This document shows, piece after piece, positions 1 through 6,411 of a stretch of DNA of 10,181 nt; within the stretch, counting starts at the first letter, position 1; each line of letters starts with the position of its first letter. The notes under the pieces were generated by a model. The model searched no databases. It was given only the letters and a program-made list of their open reading frames with translations, and was not told the origin of the DNA. The stretch is from Butyrivibrio sp. (GTDB lineage Bacteria > Bacillota_A > Clostridia > Lachnospirales > Lachnospiraceae), in assembly GCA_017996845.1 (NCBI GenBank), contig JAGOGF010000094.1:1-10181 (forward strand), in the 5' to 3' direction. Both the position numbers and the translations under genes were made by a program.

Positions 1-164
1 CACTCCGCGTATTTGCAGAAATATAGCCTCATATTTTTGTGTTTTGAAATGCAAACTATGTATCTTTAATTATGATTCATGTATATTTGTATTCTATTTT
101 AAGTTGTATTTATTATGTTTGATTAATCTTTGTTTCCCTCAAAATATGCTGTTTATATACTTTT

Positions 165-193
165 ATCATAACGATGTCATTTCTTTATGTCAA
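165..193 (-). promoter_or_regulatory. Near-consensus sigma-A type promoter facing left
   Basis: Read on the minus strand, TTGACA (188-193) is followed by a 17-nt spacer and TATGAT (165-170). This is a perfect -35, optimal spacing and a five-of-six -10. Transcription would start near 158 and run towards position 1. No start codon with a Shine-Dalgarno sequence is visible in the 158 nt downstream, so the transcript has a long leader, encodes an RNA, or serves a gene outside the window. Promoter-like matches do arise in AT-rich DNA, but this one is unusually good. Confidence 0.6.
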
Positions 194-220
194 TCATTGT
201 TTCATATATATAGACATATT

Positions 221-248
221 ATAAAAGTTGTACATATACAACTTTTAT
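221..248. repeat. Perfect 12-bp inverted repeat, possible operator
   Basis: Arms ATAAAAGTTGTA (221-232) and TACAACTTTTAT (237-248) are perfect reverse complements around the 4-nt centre CATA. Each arm has only two G or C bases, so as RNA this would be a weak hairpin. On the plus strand a T-rich run follows, so a weak plus-strand terminator is possible. It sits about 28 bp upstream of the -35 at 188-193, and its TTGTA/TACAA half-sites resemble operators bound by dimeric helix-turn-helix regulators such as GntR-type proteins. The regulator reading is inference. Confidence 0.45.
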
Positions 249-319
249 TTTTTATGCATATTTTGCAGTTTTAAAACCATTTCTGATTTATGCCTTCGAT
301 ACTTGTTTATTTTTGTAAT

Positions 320-368
320 AAAAAAACTGACCTTCAATCGTTAGATTTTGGTCTAACTCTTGGAGGTC
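320..368 (-). terminator. Intrinsic terminator of the large minus-strand operon
   Basis: On the minus strand the RNA forms GACCU paired with AGGUC, a C-A mismatch, three pairs (CAA/UUG), opposing GA dinucleotides that could form tandem G-A pairs, six pairs (GUUAGA/UCUAAC) and a 6-nt loop. Two bases after the stem come seven U residues (320-326). It begins about 63 nt past the stop codon of the last gene. No T run follows the hairpin on the plus strand, which fixes the orientation. Confidence 0.8.
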
Positions 369-431
369 GATACATGATCATGTCCCTTTTTATGTGCATT
401 TATCTTTTTTTAACCTTAGTGCTATCTATCT

Positions 432-1259
432 TCAAATACCATTCTTTTTATTTATTCTGTAATATAAAAACATATACTGCTGCATTACGCCATTATAAGG
501 ACAATATTGTTCATACGGATATCCTGCAGCATATTCGTGTTCCAGTACCCGATTAATCCATACATCTTTGGGAAATGAATCCAATCGATGATATCCAAAC
601 AACATTGTACAATTTGCAACTTTATTTCCTACACCATAAAATTCGCTGAGTTTTTCCAAAAGTTCTTGATCCGCAAGCTGATCTACCTGATTGAGATCTA
701 TTTCGGCACTTATCACCCTATGTACCGCCGCCTGAATATACCCTGTTCGATATCCCAATCCACATTTTTCCAGCTGTTCCTTTGTTAATATGATCATCTG
801 ATCTGGTGTCGGAAAAGTATATCGTATTTCACCATTGCTGACCATGATCGCATCTCCGGCTGTTTCACAAAGCTTTTCAATTGCAGTTTTGATAGCCGGA
901 ATACTTTTCCTTTGAGAAATAATAAAACTGATCAGTGTCTCCCACGGATCCTGCCTCAAAATCCGGATTCCTTTTCCGTATTCTGCTGCCTGATATAAAA
1001 AAAGATCTTTCTGTAAAGAAATCATACTGCGAATCTCTGCATAACTCTGCTGCATATCAAAATAATTTTTCCAGACATTTTCATATGCATCTTCCGTACA
1101 GTCAAAATCAAATAATCCTTTTTCTATTTCTTTTATATATAAGATTTCTTTCCCTGTAATAATCTGCCACATATCTTTCTCTGTTTTCTTCCAGCGAAAA
1201 CACTGCCCGCTTTCTGCAATCTTATCCAGATCCAGATCATCTTCAAATGCGACGACCAT
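432..1259 (-). CDS. ogg: 8-oxoguanine DNA glycosylase/AP lyase, OGG1 type
   Basis: This is a 275-residue base-excision-repair enzyme predicted to remove 8-oxoguanine opposite cytosine and nick the abasic site. The N-terminal OGG domain carries GQCFRW (18-23). The HhH-GPD core includes QDPWETLISFIISQ (103-116), the hairpin GVGNK (209-213) with the expected catalytic lysine K213, and PKDV (230-233) with the catalytic aspartate D232. Length agrees with bacterial OGG1-type enzymes. The start is the ATG at 1259, with GGGA a few bases upstream. It overlaps the end of the nuclease-like gene by 17 nt, so the two are probably translationally coupled. It is the last gene before the terminator at 320-368. 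Family assignment is secure; substrate preference is inferred from the family. Confidence 0.9.
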   Translation of the reverse strand: MVVAFEDDLDLDKIAESGQCFRWKKTEKDMWQIITGKEILYIKEIEKGLFDFDCTEDAYENVWKNYFDMQQSYAEIRSMISLQKDLFLYQAAEYGKGIRILRQDPWETLISFIISQRKSIPAIKTAIEKLCETAGDAIMVSNGEIRYTFPTPDQMIILTKEQLEKCGLGYRTGYIQAAVHRVISAEIDLNQVDQLADQELLEKLSEFYGVGNKVANCTMLFGYHRLDSFPKDVWINRVLEHEYAAGYPYEQYCPYNGVMQQYMFLYYRINKKNGI

Positions 1260-1719
1260 TATCTTTTCCCTGCTTTTCTTCTTCCAACATGCTGTCCAGA
1301 TATCCCCTGTCCCACAATAGAATTTTCAGTTTTCTGGCAGCATCTACCGCTGGTGCTGTAAAATACTGGTTCGTCATCACTGTTCCAACCATACGGTCAT
1401 AGAAATCTCTCCCCGCATATGCTTCCTGGATTGCTTTCACACCAATTGGCTTATCATAGCATTTGCACTGAATCGCATACGTCACGCCATCTTTCTCTGC
1501 AAGAATATCTGTTCCGAAATCGCCGCTTCCTTTGGTTACCTCCACATCTACAAATCCATGTGCCCGCAAAAGGTCAGCACAGTAATACTCAAATTCATGT
1601 CCCTCAAGTTCATCCATTGGCAACGGCTTTTTTCTCTTCAGATGCCATATCAGCAGGGCCAGGAAAATGCCCGCTGCACCAGCACATCCTATCAATATAT
1701 AGATTGTCAATCCTGACAT
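1243..1719 (-). CDS. Membrane-anchored Mrr-type restriction endonuclease-like protein
   Basis: This 158-residue protein has one N-terminal transmembrane segment (about residues 3-27) followed by basic residues (HLKRKK), then a PD-(D/E)XK nuclease fold of the Mrr_cat type. Visible nuclease landmarks are the acidic helix GHEFEYYCADLL (E42, E44), GDFGTDIL with D71, and AIQCK with Q84 and K86, giving the D-Q-x-K pattern of Mrr enzymes. All catalytic positions look intact. I placed the start at the ATG at 1719 because AAAGGA lies 9 nt upstream; the in-frame TTG at 1737 overlaps that site. No methyltransferase or specificity gene is nearby, so it is not a classical restriction system. Its cytoplasmic nuclease domain would sit at the membrane. 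The physiological substrate is unknown. Confidence 0.8.
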   Translation of the reverse strand: MSGLTIYILIGCAGAAGIFLALLIWHLKRKKPLPMDELEGHEFEYYCADLLRAHGFVDVEVTKGSGDFGTDILAEKDGVTYAIQCKCYDKPIGVKAIQEAYAGRDFYDRMVGTVMTNQYFTAPAVDAARKLKILLWDRGYLDSMLEEEKQGKDNGRRI

Positions 1720-1728
1720 CGTACCGTT

Positions 1729-1734
1729 TCCTTT
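1729..1734 (-). promoter_or_regulatory. Ribosome binding site that fixes the nuclease start
   Basis: AAAGGA on the minus strand lies 9 nt before the ATG at 1719. The longer reading from the TTG at 1737 would place this motif inside the coding sequence and has no motif of its own, so the ATG is preferred. Confidence 0.6.
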
Positions 1735-1742
1735 CAAAAAGA

Positions 1743-2603
1743 TCAGTTTTCTTCATCCAATTGCAGAAGTGCCTGGTAAATATCTCTCTTCCCAACACCT
1801 CTGTCAACGGCTACTTTTTTCATTGCATCTTTATGAGAGATTCCTGCATCTTCATAATATTTCATATGTTCTGCAATAGACATTTCCTGCCAATCAGCCT
1901 GTTTTTCTTCCGCCTGCTTCTCTAAACTGTGCCCCTCGATTACAAGAACATACTCTCCACGCGGATCTTTTTCATTATAATAAGCGATTGCCTGCTCTAA
2001 AGTTGTTGGCATAATATCCTCAAATTTTTTAGTAAGTTCTCTGCATATTGTAATTTTCCTGTTTCCAAGTGTATCGTATAGATCTTTTAGTACAATTCGA
2101 AGATGATGTGGTGCTTCATATAAAATGATTGTTCTGCTTTCATCCTTCAAATCTGCAAGGATTGCTTTTCTTTCTTTTTTATCTTCTGCTCCAGGCAAAA
2201 AACCTTCAAAACAAAATCTTCTGGTATTTAATCCGGAAAGCGTCAAAGCGGTGATACACGCCGCTGGTCCCGGGAGTGATGTCACCGTAATCCCTGCTTC
2301 CTGACACATTCTGACTAACACCTCTCCAGGGTCAGAAATTGCAGGCGTCCCCGCATCCGTAATAAGTGCTATATTCATTCCCTGATTCATCTTACTTATC
2401 AGATAAATCGCTTTATCAACCTTGTTATATTCATGATAACTGGTCATCGGTGTATGAATATCAAAATGATTCAACAGTTTAATACTGTTTCTGGTATCCT
2501 CTGCTGCTATCATATCTGCCGCTTTCAGCGTTTCCAGCACTCGAAAGGTAATATCTCCCAGATTTCCAATTGGTGTAGCACATAATAGAAGCTTTCCGGC
2601 CAT
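1743..2603 (-). CDS. rsmI: 16S rRNA (cytidine(1402)-2'-O)-methyltransferase RsmI
   Basis: RsmI methylates the ribose of C1402 in 16S rRNA, in the decoding centre, using S-adenosylmethionine. The 286-residue protein shows the tetrapyrrole-methylase fold signatures in order: CATPIGNLGDIT (8-19), AEDTR (34-38), the glycine-rich LITDAGTPAISDPG (80-93), PGPAA (111-115), FEGFLPG (132-138) and YEAPHHL (162-168). A small C-terminal helical domain (about 241-283) matches the RsmI helix-turn-helix tail. Length is normal. The ATG at 2603 has AAAGGGA about 5 nt upstream and follows the methyltransferase gene by 13 nt. It equals yabC in the Bacillus gene order, where it also follows yabB, though yazA is missing between them here. 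Confidence 0.96.
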   Translation of the reverse strand: MAGKLLLCATPIGNLGDITFRVLETLKAADMIAAEDTRNSIKLLNHFDIHTPMTSYHEYNKVDKAIYLISKMNQGMNIALITDAGTPAISDPGEVLVRMCQEAGITVTSLPGPAACITALTLSGLNTRRFCFEGFLPGAEDKKERKAILADLKDESRTIILYEAPHHLRIVLKDLYDTLGNRKITICRELTKKFEDIMPTTLEQAIAYYNEKDPRGEYVLVIEGHSLEKQAEEKQADWQEMSIAEHMKYYEDAGISHKDAMKKVAVDRGVGKRDIYQALLQLDEEN

Positions 2604-2616
2604 TTAAATCCCTTTC

Positions 2617-3354
2617 TTAATATCCATATATATCATATATTTCCTGTGTGTATTTTCCCTGACTTTCGTATATAATCAGTGGTTTCTCCACTGTCATCCT
2701 GGGCTTTGCTCCTCTTACGGCCTCGATCAGTACCATGGTCGGCTCATGATCAGCAAAAGGATATACCAACTTCATTCTTTTCGGTTCCAAATGATGATCA
2801 TGCAAGACAACAATAATTTCAGCCAATCGAAACGGTCGATGCACCAGATACAGCTTTCCGCCAGGCTTTAATAATTTTGCTGCTGCACGTACCACATCTT
2901 CCAGCGTGCACAGCACTTCATGTCTGGCAATTGCCTTAGGACTGTCCGGATTTTGTAATCCATGCTGGCTGATCATATAAGGAGGATTACAGGTTATAAC
3001 GTCAAAAGAGGCAGCGTCAAATTTCTCCCCTGCCTCTTTGATATCACCTTCTGCAATCGTAATTCTGTTTTCAAGATGATTCAGAAAAACACTTCGCCTG
3101 GCCATATCTGCACTCTCTGTCTGTATTTCAAGCCCACACAATTGTGCAGCCTGCGTTTTTGCAGCCATCAGAATCGGAATAATGCCTGTTCCAGTTCCAA
3201 GATCAAGTACCCTGCTTCCCTTCCCTGCCTGGGCAAATCCTGACAAAAGAACAGCATCCATCCCAAAACAGAATCTTTTGGGATCCTGAATAATACGGTA
3301 CCCGTTTCTTTGCAGATCATCTATTCTTTCCCCTGGCTTCAGATCAGTTATCAT
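2617..3354 (-). CDS. tRNA1(Val) adenine-N6-methyltransferase-like protein (YabB/TrmN6 family)
   Basis: A Rossmann-fold SAM-dependent methyltransferase of the YabB/TrmN6 family; the E. coli member methylates A37 of tRNA-Val. Numbering from the upstream ATG at 3375 (252 residues), motif I is VLDLGTGTGIIP (56-67) and the catalytic NPPY is at 130-133, the signature of amino-group N6-methylation. FCFGMDAVLLSGF (35-47) is a family hallmark. Two ATGs are possible. The one at 3375 overlaps the RicT gene by 32 nt with GGAG rather far (13 nt) upstream. The one at 3354 overlaps by 11 nt with no clear site but gives the N-terminal length I recall for YabB, so I used it (245 residues). Both imply coupling to ricT. 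The tRNA target is inferred from the family. Confidence 0.9.
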   Translation of the reverse strand: MITDLKPGERIDDLQRNGYRIIQDPKRFCFGMDAVLLSGFAQAGKGSRVLDLGTGTGIIPILMAAKTQAAQLCGLEIQTESADMARRSVFLNHLENRITIAEGDIKEAGEKFDAASFDVITCNPPYMISQHGLQNPDSPKAIARHEVLCTLEDVVRAAAKLLKPGGKLYLVHRPFRLAEIIVVLHDHHLEPKRMKLVYPFADHEPTMVLIEAVRGAKPRMTVEKPLIIYESQGKYTQEIYDIYGY

Positions 3355-4267
3355 CGAGTTTTGATTTTGTATCATCCTGCTCTATTTTCTCCAGATTCTC
3401 AAGTTCAGCTTCTTCCTCGGATTTTCCTGTTTTTCCGTTTTTCCGCTTTGGCTTTTTCTTAACAAAATGAAGTGTTTCCAGTTTGCAATCATGTACTTCT
3501 TTTGCATCATTTACGTCTACCAGAATTCTGACCATCTGGCGAAGCACACTTACATTTGCCACTTCTCCCTTAAGCCCGTCATCCGTCGTTACAATATCTC
3601 CGACATTGGGCATCTTTCGATTAATCTCTTCATATACATCTTCTTCATTCTTAAGACAACACATTAATCTGCCGCAAACCCCGGATATTTTGGTCGGATT
3701 AAGCGACAGACTCTGTTCCTTTGCCATTTTAATAGAAACAGGGGCAAAATCAGCAAGATAAGAATGGCAGCACAATGGTCTGCCACAAATTCCGATTCCA
3801 CCAATTATTTTAGTTTCATCCCTTACTCCAATCTGCCGGAGCTCAATCCTTGTTTTAAAAACAGCTGCCAGATCTTTCACCAAAGCACGAAAATCGATTC
3901 TTCCATCTGCCGTAAAATAGAATAACACCTTATTATTATCAAATGTATATTCTGCATCAATCAGCTTCATTTCCAGACCATGCTTCTGAATTTTCTCCAA
4001 ACAGATTCTGAAAGCTTCTTTCTCTCTTGCCCTGTTTGACGCTTCCTGTTCATCATCTTTCTGACTTGCGATTCGAAGTACGGGTTTAAGCGGCTTAATT
4101 ACCTTATCATCTTCAATATCCTGCGGATCCCCCGCTACCGTTCCGTATTCAATTCCTCTTGCAGTCTCAACAACTACATGGTCTCCCTTATGTATATCAT
4201 ATTTTCCGGGAGCAAAAAAATATACTTTTCCGGCTGTTCTAAATCGTACGCCGATTACTGTTGTCAT
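3344..4267 (-). CDS. ricT: RicT/YaaT, PSP1-domain Fe-S protein of the RNase Y-modulating complex
   Basis: In Bacillus subtilis RicT (YaaT) forms a complex with RicA and RicF that carries Fe-S clusters, influences RNase Y-dependent mRNA maturation and affects sporulation, competence and biofilm formation. This 307-residue homologue has the PSP1 domain in its first half and two related cysteine motifs, CGRPLCC (161-167) and CGRLMCC (198-204), supplying six candidate ligand cysteines. The C-terminal tail (about 270-307) is highly charged, basic then acidic, and probably disordered. The gene begins with an ATGA overlap with the holB stop codon and has AGGAG 5 nt upstream, so translation is coupled. 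The order holB-ricT-yabB is the same as in Bacillus, minus yabA. RicA and RicF are not in this window. Confidence 0.94.
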   Translation of the reverse strand: MTTVIGVRFRTAGKVYFFAPGKYDIHKGDHVVVETARGIEYGTVAGDPQDIEDDKVIKPLKPVLRIASQKDDEQEASNRAREKEAFRICLEKIQKHGLEMKLIDAEYTFDNNKVLFYFTADGRIDFRALVKDLAAVFKTRIELRQIGVRDETKIIGGIGICGRPLCCHSYLADFAPVSIKMAKEQSLSLNPTKISGVCGRLMCCLKNEEDVYEEINRKMPNVGDIVTTDDGLKGEVANVSVLRQMVRILVDVNDAKEVHDCKLETLHFVKKKPKRKNGKTGKSEEEAELENLEKIEQDDTKSKLDDN

Positions 4268-5277
4268 ATATTCTCCTTCACTGCAATCATAAGCATTTCC
4301 AATGCCAGATCAGCATTTACGTTTGCATCAAGCCTTTTCTTTGCTTTCTGCATGGCCTCAGCGACTAAATTCAGTCCCCCAAATGTACATCGGTCAGCCG
4401 TATCTCTAATATACGATATTTTGTCCCTGAAAATCAAGTGATCTTCCTCTTCTGTTGCTTTATATACCAGAATATCTCTGATCAAAAAAAGCAATATATC
4501 CAGAAAATCCTGCCTTCTGTCCTGTTCCTGCGCTGTAATAATATTATGAACAGCTTCATTTATCTCAAATATCTCTTTGTGCCTTATATTCTGCACAAGC
4601 AAGATCGTCTGATTTCGAATTTCATCAAATGTTTCATTTTGTGCCAATTCAAGTGCTTTACCAACGTTTCCTCTCGCAAACGCAACACAAAGATCTGCTT
4701 TATAATCAACTATTCGCATCTTTTCCATCAGTAAATTCCTGACAGAATCATCTCCTGCCAGTTTCATTGGAAGTACAACACATCTGCTGGTAATAGTTGG
4801 CAGAAATGCTTCCATATTTTCCGTTAATATTATTATCACGGCATAAGCCGGCGGTTCTTCAAGCGTTTTTAAGAGAGCATTCTGTGCCGCCGGAGTCATC
4901 TTCTCTCCGTCTGGAATGATATATATCTTATACTGTCCCGTATATGGTTTAATCAAAACACTATCTCTGATCTGTGTCCTGATATCATCTACACCTACGC
5001 TTCCAGTTTTCTCATGTGTAACCGTAATAATATCAGGGTGATCCGCATGGTTTGCCTGAATACAGGCATGGCACTCATCACATGGCTCGATTTGTCCTTC
5101 TTTTTCCTGCCGATTCTCACATTGAAGCGTTTTGGAAAATATTCCAGCAATAAATTTCTTTCCAGATCCTTTTTCACCGGAAATAATATATGCATGAGAT
5201 ACCTTTCCTGTTCTGAGAGCATTTTGCAAATGTTCTTTCATCTGTTGCTGATCAACTATCTCAGCAAAATTTGACAT
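4264..5277 (-). CDS. holB: DNA polymerase III delta' subunit
   Basis: The delta' subunit is part of the clamp loader that places the beta sliding clamp on DNA during replication. The 337-residue AAA+ protein shows a P-loop GEKGSGKK (34-41), a zinc module with cysteines at 53, 66, 69 and 72 (CDECHAC at 66-72), the segment AAQNALLKTLEEPP (130-143) and the SRC motif (164-166) typical of delta' and DnaX proteins. It is far shorter than DnaX and lacks its C-terminal domains, and its position between yaaR and ricT is the holB position in Firmicutes. A strong AGGGGG lies 6 nt before the ATG, 11 nt after the yaaR stop. Unlike E. coli delta', the P-loop looks intact. Confidence 0.93.
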   Translation of the reverse strand: MSNFAEIVDQQQMKEHLQNALRTGKVSHAYIISGEKGSGKKFIAGIFSKTLQCENRQEKEGQIEPCDECHACIQANHADHPDIITVTHEKTGSVGVDDIRTQIRDSVLIKPYTGQYKIYIIPDGEKMTPAAQNALLKTLEEPPAYAVIIILTENMEAFLPTITSRCVVLPMKLAGDDSVRNLLMEKMRIVDYKADLCVAFARGNVGKALELAQNETFDEIRNQTILLVQNIRHKEIFEINEAVHNIITAQEQDRRQDFLDILLFLIRDILVYKATEEEDHLIFRDKISYIRDTADRCTFGGLNLVAEAMQKAKKRLDANVNADLALEMLMIAVKENI

Positions 5278-5288
5278 AGGATACCCCC

Positions 5289-5729
5289 TTATGTAAAAAT
5301 ATCCAGCAACAGCCCTTCAATATCTCCAATTACTCCCATAATTGTAATATTATCTTTCTCCTCTTTTAAAAGCTCCTGCGTAAGTGCATCCAGATTTTGA
5401 TCAACAAGTCTTATGATTCCATATACACGATGTCTTCCTTTTCTGTCCAAAAAATTTTCTCTTGAAAAAGAATGTGACCTTGTAACTACCTCATTCAGAA
5501 AATCTTTGATCATAATGCGATATCTCTGCATATCGCGAATATCATGTTTTTTGGATATTTGCTTTCCCTGCATTGTAATCTGCTGCATCATGGTATTCAG
5601 ACGCGCAGCAAGTCCGGCATCTTCCAGTTTGCTGGTCAGGATAAATCTGAATTTATCATCCGCCTGCTGCACCTGTTCTGGTGCCTCAGGCGGCACTGTC
5701 TGCTGAATCTGATTGATTTTAATATCCAT
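5289..5729 (-). CDS. yaaR: YaaR family protein (DUF327)
   Basis: A 146-residue, mostly helical, charged protein with no signal peptide or membrane segment. The central HDIRDMQRYRIMIKDFLNEV (62-81) and the segment RKGRHRVYGIIRLVDQNLD (96-114) are characteristic of the YaaR/DUF327 family. The molecular function is unknown. The gene is conserved next to holB in Bacillus and many Clostridia, which suggests a housekeeping role linked to the same operon. GAGG lies 7 nt before the ATG. A 73-nt gap separates it from the kinase gene upstream; in Bacillus this position holds yaaQ (darA), a c-di-AMP receptor, which is absent here. Confidence 0.9.
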   Translation of the reverse strand: MDIKINQIQQTVPPEAPEQVQQADDKFRFILTSKLEDAGLAARLNTMMQQITMQGKQISKKHDIRDMQRYRIMIKDFLNEVVTRSHSFSRENFLDRKGRHRVYGIIRLVDQNLDALTQELLKEEKDNITIMGVIGDIEGLLLDIFT

Positions 5730-5802
5730 ACTGATGCCTCATTTCTCTGGTTCTGTGTCAGAAGCGTTCCCTGACCTCTTATTCAATCGACCCCGTAAAT
5801 CA

Positions 5803-6396
5803 TCAGCGGCATTCATTCTCTATAAACGCTATAATTTTCTGCAGACATTCTTCAATATCCGTATTATTAGCAAACGTTTTATTTATACCTGTCTTTTCAA
5901 TGTTTTCCGGACTGAAATCCTTCTCATCAGCAAGATATCTTCTGCAAAGTTCATCATACTTAGGATGTTCCTGTTTTGCCTCTCTGTGCATCGCCCGCTC
6001 CAAACGAATGCGATCCTCCGATTCCACAAGAACCGGTACAACATTATCTTTTCCATAATATGCGCATAGAGACATGTATGCTTCAAGTGTTCCTATCATC
6101 AGATAACTTCCCGATTTCAGTTCAATCTGCCCATCGGCTACTGTATAATATCTCCACTCTCCGTAATTAGTATGGTACGTTCTTTCTTCAATAATTTTGT
6201 GATCAGCTTTCAGCGTCTGATATTCTTTTTCCTCAGAAAAAAAATACTGGACGCCGTTTTCCTCTCCTTGCCGCATTGGCCTTGTTGTGTATAAAACAAC
6301 TTTTTTGAGCTGCAATGTTTCATTTTCCAACAATTTTTTATATATCGTATCTTTTCCCGTAGTGCTCTTTCCCATCAGCAATACGATTTTTCCCAT
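5803..6396 (-). CDS. Guanylate-kinase-family nucleoside monophosphate kinase
   Basis: A 197-residue P-loop kinase resembling guanylate kinase (ATP + GMP to ADP + GDP). The P-loop is GKSTTGKDT (9-17); the lysine K15 is present but is followed by Asp rather than the usual Ser, Thr or Gly. The GMP-binding hallmark YTTRPMRQGEENGVQYFF (36-53) is well kept. The usual YGT segment reads TNYGEWRYYT (76-85), a divergent form. I chose the ATG at 6396 because GGAG lies 6 nt upstream; the ATG at 6408 would place that motif inside the gene and has none of its own. The gene starts 15 nt after the pyruvate kinase stop codon. In Bacillus this slot holds thymidylate kinase (tmk). The actual nucleotide substrate is uncertain, and a canonical gmk may exist elsewhere. 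Confidence 0.82.
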   Translation of the reverse strand: MGKIVLLMGKSTTGKDTIYKKLLENETLQLKKVVLYTTRPMRQGEENGVQYFFSEEKEYQTLKADHKIIEERTYHTNYGEWRYYTVADGQIELKSGSYLMIGTLEAYMSLCAYYGKDNVVPVLVESEDRIRLERAMHREAKQEHPKYDELCRRYLADEKDFSPENIEKTGINKTFANNTDIEECLQKIIAFIENECR

Positions 6397-6402
6397 ATAT
6401 TT

Positions 6403-6406
6403 CTCC
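6403..6406 (-). promoter_or_regulatory. Ribosome binding site that fixes the kinase start
   Basis: GGAG on the minus strand lies 6 nt before the ATG at 6396. It overlaps the first codons of the longer reading that begins at the ATG at 6408, which sits just 3 nt after the pyruvate kinase stop and has no motif of its own. The shorter start is therefore preferred. Confidence 0.6.
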
Positions 6407-6411
6407 ATTTT

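Larger units (their letters stand above)
1..319. other. AT-rich intergenic region without a convincing gene
   Basis: This stretch lies beyond the terminator of the large minus-strand operon and is markedly more AT-rich than the genes. One plus-strand frame stays open to 274, but its translation is dominated by Phe, Tyr, Ile, Leu and Cys, as expected from random AT-rich DNA, and no ribosome binding site precedes its ATG. The region does hold a near-consensus minus-strand promoter (165-193) and a long palindrome (221-248), described separately. Its likely role is the upstream region of a minus-strand gene that starts at or beyond the left edge. Confidence 0.6.

Noticed and set aside
1..32. Minus-strand ATG at 30-32 opening MRLYFCKYAE and leaving the window
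   Set aside because: It lies downstream of the orphan promoter, but no Shine-Dalgarno sequence precedes it and ten residues are too few to call a gene.
44..274. Plus-strand reading frame open from the window start to 274
   Set aside because: Its translation is biased to Phe, Tyr, Ile, Leu and Cys as in random AT-rich DNA, no ribosome binding site precedes its ATG, and it runs across a strong opposing promoter.
290..556. Plus-strand reading frame of 88 codons
   Set aside because: It crosses the operon terminator and overlaps the ogg gene antisense; no ribosome binding site or recognisable protein features.
1243..1719. Classical restriction-modification locus
   Set aside because: No DNA methyltransferase or specificity subunit is present; the neighbouring methyltransferases are RNA-modifying families (RsmI and TrmN6-like).
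5730..5802. Possible yaaQ remnant or small gene between the kinase and yaaR
   Set aside because: Only a six-codon reading frame (MIYGVD) is present, without a ribosome binding site; the 73-nt gap is too short for a remnant to be recognised.
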